NCBI GenBank assembly: GCA_900556785.1
Contig: USQK01000008.1
Span: 1 to 35,159, forward strand
Length of the DNA stretch: 35,159 nt
Reading direction: 5' to 3'
DNA from: an uncultured Veillonella sp.
Lineage (GTDB): Bacteria > Bacillota > Negativicutes > Veillonellales > Veillonellaceae
Shown here piece after piece: positions 26,295 to 33,869 of this stretch (position 1 is its first letter; every line of letters starts with the position of its first letter). The notes below the pieces were generated by a model. It had not been told where the DNA came from. It did no database searches and worked only from the letters and a program-made list of their open reading frames with translations. The position numbers and the translations under genes were made by a program.

Positions 26295-26363
26295 ATGAGT
26301 GTATTTATGGGAATACACAAATGGTTATATCCAGTGTATAGAGAATAACAAGGTGAAAATCAT

Positions 26364-26397
26364 ATCGTCCTTGGGATGTTCCTGAGGACGATTTTTA
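26364..26397 (+). terminator. Terminator inside the cysK leader (attenuator candidate)
   Basis: ATCGTCCT (26364-26371) pairs with its complement AGGACGAT (26385-26392), stem extendable by one G-U pair, followed by TTTTT. It sits between the promoter and the cysK ribosome site, so expression of cysK would need antitermination or read-through. An upstream AAGG (26350-26353) can pair with CCTT (26369-26372) to disrupt it. This layout resembles Firmicute T-box leaders, but the conserved TGGNACC core is absent. Confidence 0.65.
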
Positions 26398-26423
26398 TCA
26401 TCTATCGCCAAAAGGAGGATCAG

Positions 26424-27338
26424 ATGAGCATAGTCACAAATCAAACAACTAAACTGATTGGTAAAACTCCGGTATATCAATTACCAAACACCAATATCTA
26501 TGTAAAACTTGAAAAATATAATGTAGGCGGTTCTGTGAAAGACCGCGCTGTACTTGGCATGTTGCAAGACGCTAAGGAAAAAGGACGCCTTCACGAAGAT
26601 AGCATTATCGTTGAAGCTACAAGCGGTAATACAGGTATTGCTCTTGCCATGGTGGGCGCCATCTTGCATATTAAAACTGTTATTATTATGCCTGAAAGCA
26701 TGAGTAAAGAACGCCGTGAGCTTATTAAAGCTTATGGTGCACAGCTCATCTTAACGCCGAAAGAAACGGGTATGAGAGGTGCTCTTGAACGAGCTAATGA
26801 AATTTTAGTTAAATACCCAAATGCTTTCACATTGGGCCAATTCGTAAACCCTGCAAACCCAGATATGCATTATCGTACAACTGGTGCCGAAATCGTAGAA
26901 CAAGTACCAAATGTAGATGTATTCATAGCGGGTATCGGTACTGGTGGCACTTTCACAGGTGTTGCAAAACGATTGAAAGAGCATAATCCTAACCTAAAGG
27001 CTATCGCCGTAGAGCCAACAGGTTCTCCAGCCATTACGGAAGGTAAGGGCGGCGCTCACAAAATTCAAGGCATTGGGGCTGGCTTTATTCCTGAAAACTT
27101 TGATCAAAGCTTAATGGACGGTGTACAAACTGTAAGCGATGAAGAGGCTTTTAGCGAAGTGCAAACCTTTATGCGTGAAAGTGGTGTTTCTATTGGCCTT
27201 TCCTCAGGAGCAGCCATCGTTGCGGCAAAGCGTATCGCTCGTGAAGAACCAAAGGCGAATATCGTGGTGATTGCGCCAGATGGGGTAGAAAAATATTTAT
27301 CCCTCTTGGACTTCGCCAATAATGAATATGTAAAGTAA
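26424..27338 (+). CDS. cysK: Cysteine synthase (O-acetylserine sulfhydrylase)
   Basis: 304 aa from ATG 26424, set by AAAAGGAGG; the frame is open back to 26376 but that part lies in the leader terminator. PLP enzyme joining O-acetylserine and sulfide to cysteine. Visible: PLP Lys39 in GGSVKDRAV, the substrate loop EATSGNTGIALAMVGA, PLP phosphate site GIGTGGTFTGVAK near residue 172, and SIGLSSGAA near 255. Length matches CysK. It forms a pair with cysE downstream (102-nt gap, no terminator), covering both steps from serine to cysteine. Expression is probably governed by the leader terminator. Confidence 0.95.
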   Translation: MSIVTNQTTKLIGKTPVYQLPNTNIYVKLEKYNVGGSVKDRAVLGMLQDAKEKGRLHEDSIIVEATSGNTGIALAMVGAILHIKTVIIMPESMSKERRELIKAYGAQLILTPKETGMRGALERANEILVKYPNAFTLGQFVNPANPDMHYRTTGAEIVEQVPNVDVFIAGIGTGGTFTGVAKRLKEHNPNLKAIAVEPTGSPAITEGKGGAHKIQGIGAGFIPENFDQSLMDGVQTVSDEEAFSEVQTFMRESGVSIGLSSGAAIVAAKRIAREEPKANIVVIAPDGVEKYLSLLDFANNEYVK

Positions 27339-27440
27339 CGGATTTCGCATAGATAAAGCATCTTATGTATAGGAATACATACCACATATGTTGTATACTA
27401 TATATTATATATGAGTAGAGTTATTTGAGATGGAGTCGCT

Positions 27441-28049
27441 ATGATACAAGGTTTACGCGAATTATGGGGCAAAATTCAATATAATATTAAGCGCGTAATG
27501 GATTCTGACCCGGCAGCAACAAATGTGTGGATGGTTATTTGGACATACCCGCATATTACAGCCTTGTTCTGGCATTTCTTTGCGCATCGCCTTTATAAGG
27601 CGGGATGGCCAACCTTGGCCCGTCGCGTAGCGCTTCACTCCCGTCACGTAACCGGCATTGAAATCCATCCAGGTGCTACCATCGGTCGTGGTTTATTTAT
27701 CGACCATGGCATGGGTGTCGTTATCGGTGAAACGGCAATCGTAGGGGATAATGTGACCTTGTTCCACCAAGTGACGTTAGGTGGCATGTCCTCTAAAAAG
27801 GTAAAACGCCATCCGACCATTGAAGACGAAGTGCTCATCGGTACAGGTACGAAAATCTTAGGTGATATTACTATTGGGGCACGCACTAAAATTGGTTGTA
27901 ACCTCGTTATCAAACACGATATACCTAAAGATATGGTTATCTTTGAAACAGATCCAGAAAATATGTATGTCCGTAAACCTCGTCGTACTAATAATGGCCA
28001 GGCAGAGGAAAAGAAAATTCCTGATGATTACATAGAATACTATATTTAA
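27441..28049 (+). CDS. cysE: Serine O-acetyltransferase
   Basis: 202 aa, the short form without the full N-terminal helical domain of E. coli CysE (273 aa). Makes O-acetylserine from serine and acetyl-CoA. The left-handed beta-helix hexapeptide region is clear: GIEIHPGATIGRGLFIDHG, VVIGETAIVGDNVTLFHQV, then TLGG. Catalytic His residues of the family are in GIEIHPGA and in FIDHGMG. The C-terminal tail ends IPDDYIEYYI; the final Ile is the residue type that inserts into the CysK active site in the cysteine synthase complex (family knowledge), so complex formation is plausible. Confidence 0.93.
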   Translation: MIQGLRELWGKIQYNIKRVMDSDPAATNVWMVIWTYPHITALFWHFFAHRLYKAGWPTLARRVALHSRHVTGIEIHPGATIGRGLFIDHGMGVVIGETAIVGDNVTLFHQVTLGGMSSKKVKRHPTIEDEVLIGTGTKILGDITIGARTKIGCNLVIKHDIPKDMVIFETDPENMYVRKPRRTNNGQAEEKKIPDDYIEYYI

Positions 28050-28087
28050 TATAGTGTAATAAAACCGCATATAATATAGAAGGATAG

Positions 28088-28129
28088 AACCTCTAACTAT
28101 TAGTTGAACTAGTAGTTAGAGGTTTTTTT
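28088..28129 (+). terminator. Terminator after cysE
   Basis: A 12-bp stem AACCTCTAACTA (28088-28099) with its complement (28113-28124), 13-nt loop, then seven T. It ends the cysK-cysE unit. Confidence 0.92.
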
Positions 28130-28161
28130 ATAAAAATATTCAAAAAAATCGATTTAATGTA

Positions 28162-28190
28162 TTGACAAGGAAAATCATTATTGGTAAAAT
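28162..28190 (+). promoter_or_regulatory. Promoter of the Dps-like gene
   Basis: TTGACA (28162-28167), 17 nt, TAAAAT (28185-28190): close to consensus with ideal spacing. Transcription would start near 28197, giving a leader of about 115 nt before the ATG. Confidence 0.8.
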
Positions 28191-28196
28191 AAATCA

Positions 28197-28216
28197 TGTA
28201 ATCAATACTGATTACA
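28197..28216. promoter_or_regulatory. Perfect dyad at the transcription start of the Dps-like gene
   Basis: TGTAATCA (28197-28204) and TGATTACA (28209-28216) around ATAC: an 8-bp perfect inverted repeat just after the -10 box. The position is classic for a repressor. Dps genes in Firmicutes are often under PerR or Fur (family knowledge), whose boxes are AT-rich dyads of similar length, but this sequence is not a clean match to either. Confidence 0.6.
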
Positions 28217-28313
28217 AATTAGATAAACGAATTGATGGCATAGAAGCCGACTGGGTTTATTCTGCTTTTTGAATAAACTATATTTGAGAATTAAAAGAAA
28301 AAGGAGAATTACT

Positions 28314-28748
28314 ATGAAAAACTTACAACAAGTAAACCAATATTTAGCAGATCTTTCCGTATGGAACGTAAAATTACATAACCTACATTTCAACGTAACA
28401 GGTCCACAATTCAAATCCATTCACGAATATTTGGAATCCATCTATGATGAAGCGTTTGAATACTTCGATGCAGTAGCAGAACACGTGAAAATGCAAGGTC
28501 AATTCCCATTGGTTAATTCTGCAGAATACGCTAAATTGACTAAAATTGAAGAATTGGGTCAAGAAGATATCCCTCAAGCGAAAGTAATTGAAATTCTTCT
28601 TAAAGACTTCAAATACATGAATGATCAAGCTGTAGCAATCCGTGCAGCTGCCGATGAAGAAGGGGACTTCTTGCTCGTAAGCATGATGGAAGATCACGTT
28701 GCATACTATGTAAAACAAATCTGGTTCATCGAATCCATGTTGAAATAA
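28314..28748 (+). CDS. dps: Dps-like ferritin / DNA-protection protein
   Basis: 144 aa from ATG 28314, set by AAAAAGGAG; the frame is open back to 28269 without support. A four-helix ferritin-like protein that oxidises and stores iron, protecting from peroxide; Dps proteins form 12-mers. The Dps signature is present: WNVKLHNLHFNVTGPQFKSI (ferroxidase His side) and DEAFEYFDAVAEHVKMQG (acidic side). It lacks the long Lys-rich N-terminal tail of E. coli Dps, so DNA binding by a tail is not expected. Own promoter with a dyad at the start site; the tRNA gene promoter follows 5 nt after the stop. Confidence 0.9.
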   Translation: MKNLQQVNQYLADLSVWNVKLHNLHFNVTGPQFKSIHEYLESIYDEAFEYFDAVAEHVKMQGQFPLVNSAEYAKLTKIEELGQEDIPQAKVIEILLKDFKYMNDQAVAIRAAADEEGDFLLVSMMEDHVAYYVKQIWFIESMLK

Positions 28749-28753
28749 TACGA

Positions 28754-28783
28754 TTGACAATGCCTTATTGGGTATGATATGAT
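28754..28783 (+). promoter_or_regulatory. Promoter of tRNA-Ser
   Basis: TTGACA (28754-28759), 18 nt, TATGAT (28778-28783), ending 15 nt before the tRNA 5' end. Good consensus, as expected for a stable RNA gene. Confidence 0.7.
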
Positions 28784-28798
28784 TACCCAGTAAAGCAT

Positions 28799-28889
28799 GG
28801 AGGATTACTCAAGAGGCTGAAGAGGACGGTTTGCTAAATCGTTAGGGCGGGTTACCGTCGCTAGGGTTCGAATCCCTAATCCTCCGCCA
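28799..28889 (+). tRNA. tRNA-Ser (anticodon GCU)
   Basis: 91 nt with encoded CCA. The acceptor stem GGAGGAT pairs with ATCCTCC, the discriminator is G, and the anticodon loop TTGCTAA shows GCT, reading AGC and AGU serine codons. A long variable arm (class II tRNA, around GGGCGGGTTACCGTC) fits serine. The T arm CTAGGGTTCGAATCCCTAA is intact. Single gene with its own promoter and terminator. Confidence 0.96.
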
Positions 28890-28894
28890 TGCTG

Positions 28895-28926
28895 AGACCT
28901 CACATCACGCGATGTGAGGTCTTTTT
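28895..28926 (+). terminator. Terminator after tRNA-Ser
   Basis: A perfect 12-bp stem AGACCTCACATC (28895-28906) with its complement (28911-28922), ACGC loop, then TTTTT. Confidence 0.92.
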
Positions 28927-29029
28927 GTTTATTGTGGTATTTACTGGGGATGGACTTAAAAGTGTAAGGGCTCAAGTGAGCCTGAGGTCTTGTAAATATT
29001 GATTTATACAGGTGTGTAAGGTTATAGAG

Positions 29030-29058
29030 TTGACGTATGATAAGGGGTTTCATATAAT
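29030..29058 (+). promoter_or_regulatory. Promoter of the exported OmpM-like gene
   Basis: TTGACG (29030-29035), 17 nt, TATAAT (29053-29058). It is followed by a short leader and AAGGAG before ATG 29093. The downstream Nramp gene has no separate promoter that I can see, so it may be transcribed from here too. Confidence 0.8.
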
Positions 29059-29092
29059 AGATTGTATAAAATGTAATTTCAAGGAGACTCTT

Positions 29093-29845
29093 ATGAATAC
29101 AAAATATACATGTCACATACATTTACTTCGTCGCGCTATGGGCATCGGTGCATTATGTCTCGTTGCCTCTGTTGGTTTCGCTCATGCTGAAAGCATTTCT
29201 ATTCCAAGCGCACGTCCTATGGTAGATGGTGTGAGTGCCGATGTAGAGACTGTTAGTAGCTCTAGCAAAGCACAACATCACGCGAGTGCAGGTGTGATTA
29301 CGCCAAATGATTGGACGTATACAGCGTTACAAACGCTAATTAAGCACGGTGCTATTACGGATACACATGGTTTTGTCTTTGATGGCAATACAAGCTATAC
29401 TAAGGATGAACTCATGCCTCTTATCGATGAAGTTGTAACTAAACGGGAGCAAATGAACGATAACGACCGCCAATATGCATTGCGTATTTACCAAGAAAAT
29501 ATGCGTGATGTAATGGATTATCGTATTGCTCGCGATAAGAAGGTTACCCGAGAGCGCCGTCAAAAATTAGACGAGAAACGTGCTGAAAAGGCAAAAAAAT
29601 CTGGTAAAACATATCAAGTATCTAAATCTCAACAAGAGGCTTTAGATGCAGCTAATGACGAAGTGGCAAAACCAGAAGAGCGCGCGTTAACTGATGAACA
29701 AATCAAAGAAAAAATGAAGAAGTTCAAAATTGATGACTCTCGCGTTAAAGTAAATAATAATGTGCGCATCCGTTATACCGGTGGTAAGGATACAAAATCT
29801 AAAACCGATGCTCGTATGCAAACGGAGATGACTTTCACTCTATAA
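29093..29845 (+). CDS. Exported protein resembling the N-terminus of OmpM (SLH-like segment, coiled coil, no barrel)
   Basis: 250 aa from ATG 29093 (AAGGAG upstream; open back to 29012 without support). Signal peptide to about AHA-ES (residue 32). Residues about 70-115 (VITPNDWTYTALQTLIKHGA then SYTKDELMPLIDEV) look like one SLH-type segment. About 115-215 is highly charged and helical, with DDNDRQ-like and RERRQKLDEKRAEKAKK stretches suggesting a coiled coil. The end, VKVNNNVRIRYTGGKD to MQTEMTFTL, looks like the first strand or two of an OmpM-type porin barrel and then stops. In Negativicutes, OmpM porins tether the outer membrane to peptidoglycan through SLH and coiled coil (family knowledge). 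This gene would be a barrel-less version: a tether, a regulator or a truncated relic. The Nramp gene follows after 19 nt. Confidence 0.65.
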   Translation: MNTKYTCHIHLLRRAMGIGALCLVASVGFAHAESISIPSARPMVDGVSADVETVSSSSKAQHHASAGVITPNDWTYTALQTLIKHGAITDTHGFVFDGNTSYTKDELMPLIDEVVTKREQMNDNDRQYALRIYQENMRDVMDYRIARDKKVTRERRQKLDEKRAEKAKKSGKTYQVSKSQQEALDAANDEVAKPEERALTDEQIKEKMKKFKIDDSRVKVNNNVRIRYTGGKDTKSKTDARMQTEMTFTL

Positions 29846-29864
29846 CCCTATTTAAGGAGTTATA

Positions 29865-31124
29865 ATGATTGATTTTTTAAAGAAACAGCTGTTTACCGTC
29901 CACCAAAACGGTAAGCAGCAGGTGAGCGAGGTCTTTAAATATATAGGACCTGGCATCATCGTAACGGTTGGGTTCATCGACCCTGGCAATTGGGCGGCCA
30001 ATCTCGCTGCTGGTGCTAGTTATGGTTATGAACTATTGTGGGTAGTTACGCTATCTACGATTATACTTATTTTATTGCAACATAACGTGGCCCATTTAGG
30101 CATTGTACGAGGCCAATGTTTATCCGAATGTGCTTATGAATTCTTGCCGCGTTACGTGTCTAGGTTCGTATTGAGTACGGCGGGCATTGCAGCGGCAGCG
30201 ACCGCACTGGCCGAGTTTATCGGTGCAGCCATCGCATTGAAAATGCTTTTTGGCATTCCTCTTTTGATAGGTAGTGTTTTGACGGCTATTATCTGTACCA
30301 TTATGCTCATAACAAACTCTTATCGGAAGCTAGAGCGTATCATTGCAGGATTCGTATCCCTCATTGCGTTGGCGTACCTCGTAGAGGTCAATATGGTAAA
30401 TGTAGATTGGGCGGCAGCTGGTATTGGTTGGGTAGACCCTAAGGTTCCTAATGAATCGATGCTCGTTATTTTGAGTATCTTAGGGGCGGTTATTATGCCT
30501 CACAATTTGTTCTTGCACTCAGAAATCATCCAAAGTCGCCAGTTCAACACGCAAGATCCTTCTGTAATGAAGCGCCAATTGCGTTATGAATTTCTAGACA
30601 CTCTATTATCTATGGGTATTGGCTGGATGATTAACTCCGCCATGATCTTATTGGCGGCGGCAGTGTTCTTTGCTCATGGCATTGAAGTAACGGAGCTTGA
30701 ACAGGCTGAGGAGTTGTTACGACCTCTTATTGGCCCTGCAGCAGGTACTATCTTTGCTATTGCATTGCTCTTTGCAGGCTTTGCCTCTTCTGCTACAGCA
30801 GGTATGGCTGGAGCAAGTATATTTGCAGGCATGTTTGGTGAGTCTTACGATATGAAAGACTTCCATACTCGATTAGGCTTGGCTTTAACATACATTCCGG
30901 CATTGCTGTTGATTGTATTTGTTACTGATTCATTCCAAGCATTGTTGATCTCTCAAATGTTCTTGAGTTTGCAACTACCTATTACAATTTTCTTGCAGCT
31001 CTATATGACTAGTAGCCGCAAGGTGATGGGGCAATATGCGAACCATACATATACGAATGTACTATTATGGGGCATTGGTATTGTTGTTACCGTTATGAAT
31101 ATTTACCTACTCATTGTAGGGTAA
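29865..31124 (+). CDS. mntH: Nramp-family divalent metal transporter (MntH-like)
   Basis: 419 aa, about 11 helices. Proton-coupled uptake of Mn or Fe across the inner membrane. The metal-site motifs are there: DPGN in TM1 (VGFIDPGNWAANLAAGASYG) and MPHN in TM6 (GAVIMPHNLFLHSEIIQSR); the TM6 Met argues for transition metal rather than Mg. The usual DPGNFA reads DPGNWA here. Start ATG 29865 with AAGGAG. It follows the OmpM-like gene by 19 nt, so the two are probably one operon; a terminator follows at once. Metal specificity is inferred from motifs only. Confidence 0.88.
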   Translation: MIDFLKKQLFTVHQNGKQQVSEVFKYIGPGIIVTVGFIDPGNWAANLAAGASYGYELLWVVTLSTIILILLQHNVAHLGIVRGQCLSECAYEFLPRYVSRFVLSTAGIAAAATALAEFIGAAIALKMLFGIPLLIGSVLTAIICTIMLITNSYRKLERIIAGFVSLIALAYLVEVNMVNVDWAAAGIGWVDPKVPNESMLVILSILGAVIMPHNLFLHSEIIQSRQFNTQDPSVMKRQLRYEFLDTLLSMGIGWMINSAMILLAAAVFFAHGIEVTELEQAEELLRPLIGPAAGTIFAIALLFAGFASSATAGMAGASIFAGMFGESYDMKDFHTRLGLALTYIPALLLIVFVTDSFQALLISQMFLSLQLPITIFLQLYMTSSRKVMGQYANHTYTNVLLWGIGIVVTVMNIYLLIVG

Positions 31125-31128
31125 TAGG

Positions 31129-31154
31129 AAAAGACCGCGTTAGCGGTCTTTTTT
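31129..31154 (+). terminator. Terminator after the Nramp gene
   Basis: A perfect 10-bp stem AAAAGACCGC (31129-31138) with its complement (31143-31152), GTTA loop, then a T tract. Confidence 0.92.
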
Positions 31155-31172
31155 GTATAATAGATGTTCAAA

Positions 31173-31220
31173 AATCATAAAGTTACATTAATCATAAAGT
31201 TACATTAATCATGTAACATT
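31173..31220. repeat. Tandem 17-bp repeat with inverted-repeat end upstream of the yaaA-hydE operon
   Basis: AATCATAAAGTTACATT occurs exactly twice in tandem (31173-31189, 31190-31206), followed by a shortened variant AATCATGTAACATT (31207-31220). GTTACAT (31199-31205) and ATGTAAC (31211-31217) form an inverted repeat with a 5-nt spacer. A further short palindrome AGGGAA-CA-TTCCCT lies around 31338. The 230-nt gap before the next gene has no credible ORF; repeated sites of this kind suggest binding by a regulator. Confidence 0.6.
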
Positions 31221-31384
31221 GTTTTATTAGAATTACTTTGTCATATAACTGGTATAGTTGTTATGTAAAAAGTGTATCCATGAATAACCATGTGGGCTAT
31301 AAAATATGTTACAATTAAAGATAGTATAAATCCTGTAGGGAACATTCCCTCACCAGTGTAATAGATAGAAATTAGGAGGACCTA

Positions 31385-31987
31385 ATGGCAGAGGAAGTAA
31401 AAGTACAAGATGCAATGCAATCTGATTTTAGTGTTGTAGTAGACGACATTGCAGAGGAATTATTAACGCGCCTAAATATGGATGAGGATGGCTCTGTTAT
31501 CGACATGTTCCAAACAGGTTCTTTTGATCCTTGGCAATTATTCGTGTTCTTTGGCGCTTTAGAAAAAGCTCTCGTTGATTTTAGAACTGATAAACGCAAG
31601 AAAACAGTTATTGTTCACGCCCAACCTGAGGCTCTTATCGGCATTGGTCGCGTGGTAACACCTGTATCTACTATGCTCGAACACGTTCTAATGTCTCGAT
31701 TGAACGACATGAGCGAAGGTCGTCTAGAAACTGGCATGCTTACAGTATCTGCTGGCAGCATCGACTACGAAGGTGTAAATTTAAAAGGTCGTCACGTTGT
31801 TATCGTATGCGATCTTGTAGATGAAGATTCTGATTACCTTAAAGAATGCATTAATTTATGTAAAGAAATGAAAGCTAGTCATGTAGTGGCTGTGCCTCTC
31901 ATGTTGTGGAATCCTGAGTTGATCGACAATTTGACAGAGGAAACTATCAAGGCGGAATTATCCCATGAAAATCGTCCTCTCTCCTAG
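31385..31987 (+). CDS. Unrecognised cytosolic protein, possibly phosphoribosyltransferase-like
   Basis: 200 aa, no signal peptide or membrane segment. The N-terminal 60 residues are acidic. From about residue 75 (KKTVIVHAQPEALIGIG) to the end the pattern of strands and helices, with NLKGRHVVIVCDLVDEDSDY and then ASHVVAVPL, loosely resembles a type I phosphoribosyltransferase. The Thr/Gly residues of the PRPP loop are missing, so activity of that kind is doubtful. Ribosome site TTAGGAGG. It overlaps the yaaA start by 23 nt, so both are translated together, with hydE behind. I cannot assign a function; the PRTase comparison is a low-confidence guess. Confidence 0.7.
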   Translation: MAEEVKVQDAMQSDFSVVVDDIAEELLTRLNMDEDGSVIDMFQTGSFDPWQLFVFFGALEKALVDFRTDKRKKTVIVHAQPEALIGIGRVVTPVSTMLEHVLMSRLNDMSEGRLETGMLTVSAGSIDYEGVNLKGRHVVIVCDLVDEDSDYLKECINLCKEMKASHVVAVPLMLWNPELIDNLTEETIKAELSHENRPLS

Positions 31988-32708
31988 TAAGACTAAAACG
32001 ATTACTACTGTTGACAATAATGGGGCAGTACATACTGCGGTTCAAGACGGTCAATTTCAACCACACATTACGCAAAATCTTGTAAAACATGTACAGTCCC
32101 TAGATGTGGCGGCCCTTGGTAAGGCTTTGAAACTCAAGGATGATAAGGCGCAGGCTCTCTTTGATTTTTATCAAGATTTTGCGTCTCATCCTGTAGGGCT
32201 TGCTTGTGAAAGCTACGATGGTATTGCTTTCAAATATTTGGATTGGGGCAACCTATCTGATGAGGCTAAGGTCTTCGGTGAAAGCCATCTTGTTGTAATG
32301 TCTGCCTTGTACGGCGTTGTAGAGCCAACAATGGGTGTTAGAGACTATCGTCTCGATATGGTCGATAAGGTAGGCATTAATTTATACGATACGTGGCGTG
32401 AAACGGTGGATGCATACTTTCACAAGGAAGATTGGATTCTCAATCTAGCATCTAAAGAATATGCCAAAATGGTAAACCATCCAAAGGTAGTGACCGTTGA
32501 ATTTTGGGAGTTACGAGGCGATGCATTTAAACAGATGAGTACGTCCTCAAAAATGAGTCGCGGTGTGATGGCTCACGAATGTTTAACTCGACAAGTGAAA
32601 CATGTGCGGGATTTGCCGCGCGAAGTGAATGGGTTTACCTGTGTCACTGACATAGATTCCATTACTATACCAAGCGAATCGATGACGGTTCGTTATGAAA
32701 GGAAGTGA
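31965..32708 (+). CDS. yaaA: YaaA family (UPF0246) peroxide-stress protein
   Basis: 247 aa. Family landmarks: MKIVLSPSKTKT at the N-terminus, a central SYDGIAFKYLDW, HLVVMSALYGVVEP then RDYRLDMVDKVG, and LNLASKEYAKMV. E. coli YaaA lowers free iron during peroxide stress and binds DNA (family knowledge). The overlap with the upstream gene (23 nt) and close packing with hydE suggest one operon. A link between iron control and an oxygen-sensitive Fe-S maturase is a sensible but unproven reading. Confidence 0.9.
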   Translation: MKIVLSPSKTKTITTVDNNGAVHTAVQDGQFQPHITQNLVKHVQSLDVAALGKALKLKDDKAQALFDFYQDFASHPVGLACESYDGIAFKYLDWGNLSDEAKVFGESHLVVMSALYGVVEPTMGVRDYRLDMVDKVGINLYDTWRETVDAYFHKEDWILNLASKEYAKMVNHPKVVTVEFWELRGDAFKQMSTSSKMSRGVMAHECLTRQVKHVRDLPREVNGFTCVTDIDSITIPSESMTVRYERK

Positions 32709-32712
32709 TTGT

Positions 32713-33831
32713 TTGCAAGTGCAAGATATTCTTGCTAAAGATCTCGTTGGCGATGAATGGCTAACCGAGGAAGAATTGCGATTTCTCATGTCTGTAACTG
32801 ATGAAGACGAGTTGCAGTTAATATATAAAAAGGCTTATGAAGTAAAGGCAAAATATGTACAGCCTGTAGCGTATTATCGGGGCCTCATTGAGTTCTCGAA
32901 CCGATGCATCAAAAACTGTAATTACTGCGGTATCCGTCGTGAAAATGATAAGACGGAACGCTTTGATATGAATCGTGAAGACATCATTAAGATGGCACAG
33001 TGGGCCTATGACCATGAATATGGCTCTATTACACTCCAATCTGGTGAACGCAGTGATGATATATTCGTCGATTATGTAGTAGATCTCATTCGCGATATTA
33101 AAGCCATTGGCGATGGTTCCCTGGGCATTACGATGTGCGTAGGGGAACAAAGCGAAGAGGCGTACCGCCGCATGCGTGAAGCCGGCGCTAGTCGTTATTT
33201 ATTGCGCATTGAAACAACAAATAAAGAGCTATATCATAAAATTCATCCTCAAGATGAACTACACTCTTTTGAAACGCGCGTTGAATGCTTACGTAGCTTG
33301 CGCCGCGTAGGTTTCCAAGTAGGTACAGGCGTCATGATTGGTTTGCCTGGTCAAACAGAAGAAGACTTGGTAAATGATATCTTGTTTTATCGCGATATGG
33401 ATATCGATATGATCGGTATGGGACCGTATGTGGTACATCATGATACGCCGCTAGGCCAAGAAGCATTAGCGATGGGAATCGATGACGAAGCTGGTAAATT
33501 GCGCCGTATTCAATTGGGTCTCAAGATGATTGCGTTAACACGTTTATTCTTAAAAGACGTAAATATTGCGGCCACAACAGCATTACAAGCTTTGGATAAA
33601 CTTGGCCGTGAAAAAGGTCTTGCTGCGGGTGCCAATATTTTGATGCCTATCATTACGATTCCTGAACATCGGGCAAAGTATTTGTTATATGATAACAAAC
33701 CTTGTGTAGATGATAATGCAGATAAATGTAAAGATTGCTTAACGCGCCGCGTTATGTCTATCGGTGACACCGTTGGGTGGAAGCAAAATGGGGACTCCAA
33801 ACACTACGGCAAGCGTACGGGAGAGTTTTAG
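32713..33831 (+). CDS. hydE: [FeFe]-hydrogenase maturation radical-SAM enzyme HydE
   Basis: 372 aa from TTG 32713, preferred because AAAGGA lies 9 nt upstream within the yaaA end. An ATG at 32695 gives six more residues but has no site and overlaps yaaA. Radical-SAM protein helping to build the H-cluster of [FeFe] hydrogenase. The 4Fe-4S motif CIKNCNYC (Cys65, 69, 72) is present. ITLQSGERSDD, GTGVMIGLPGQTEEDL and IGMGPYVVHHDTPLG match the HydE/BioB-like barrel, and a C-terminal Cys-containing stretch (CVDDNADKCKDC) may bind a second cluster. HydF, HydG and the hydrogenase are not in the window. Confidence 0.92.
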   Translation: MQVQDILAKDLVGDEWLTEEELRFLMSVTDEDELQLIYKKAYEVKAKYVQPVAYYRGLIEFSNRCIKNCNYCGIRRENDKTERFDMNREDIIKMAQWAYDHEYGSITLQSGERSDDIFVDYVVDLIRDIKAIGDGSLGITMCVGEQSEEAYRRMREAGASRYLLRIETTNKELYHKIHPQDELHSFETRVECLRSLRRVGFQVGTGVMIGLPGQTEEDLVNDILFYRDMDIDMIGMGPYVVHHDTPLGQEALAMGIDDEAGKLRRIQLGLKMIALTRLFLKDVNIAATTALQALDKLGREKGLAAGANILMPIITIPEHRAKYLLYDNKPCVDDNADKCKDCLTRRVMSIGDTVGWKQNGDSKHYGKRTGEF

Positions 33832-33869
33832 TATTTTAGAGAGTTTTAGTTTGTATATGAGGTTGAATT

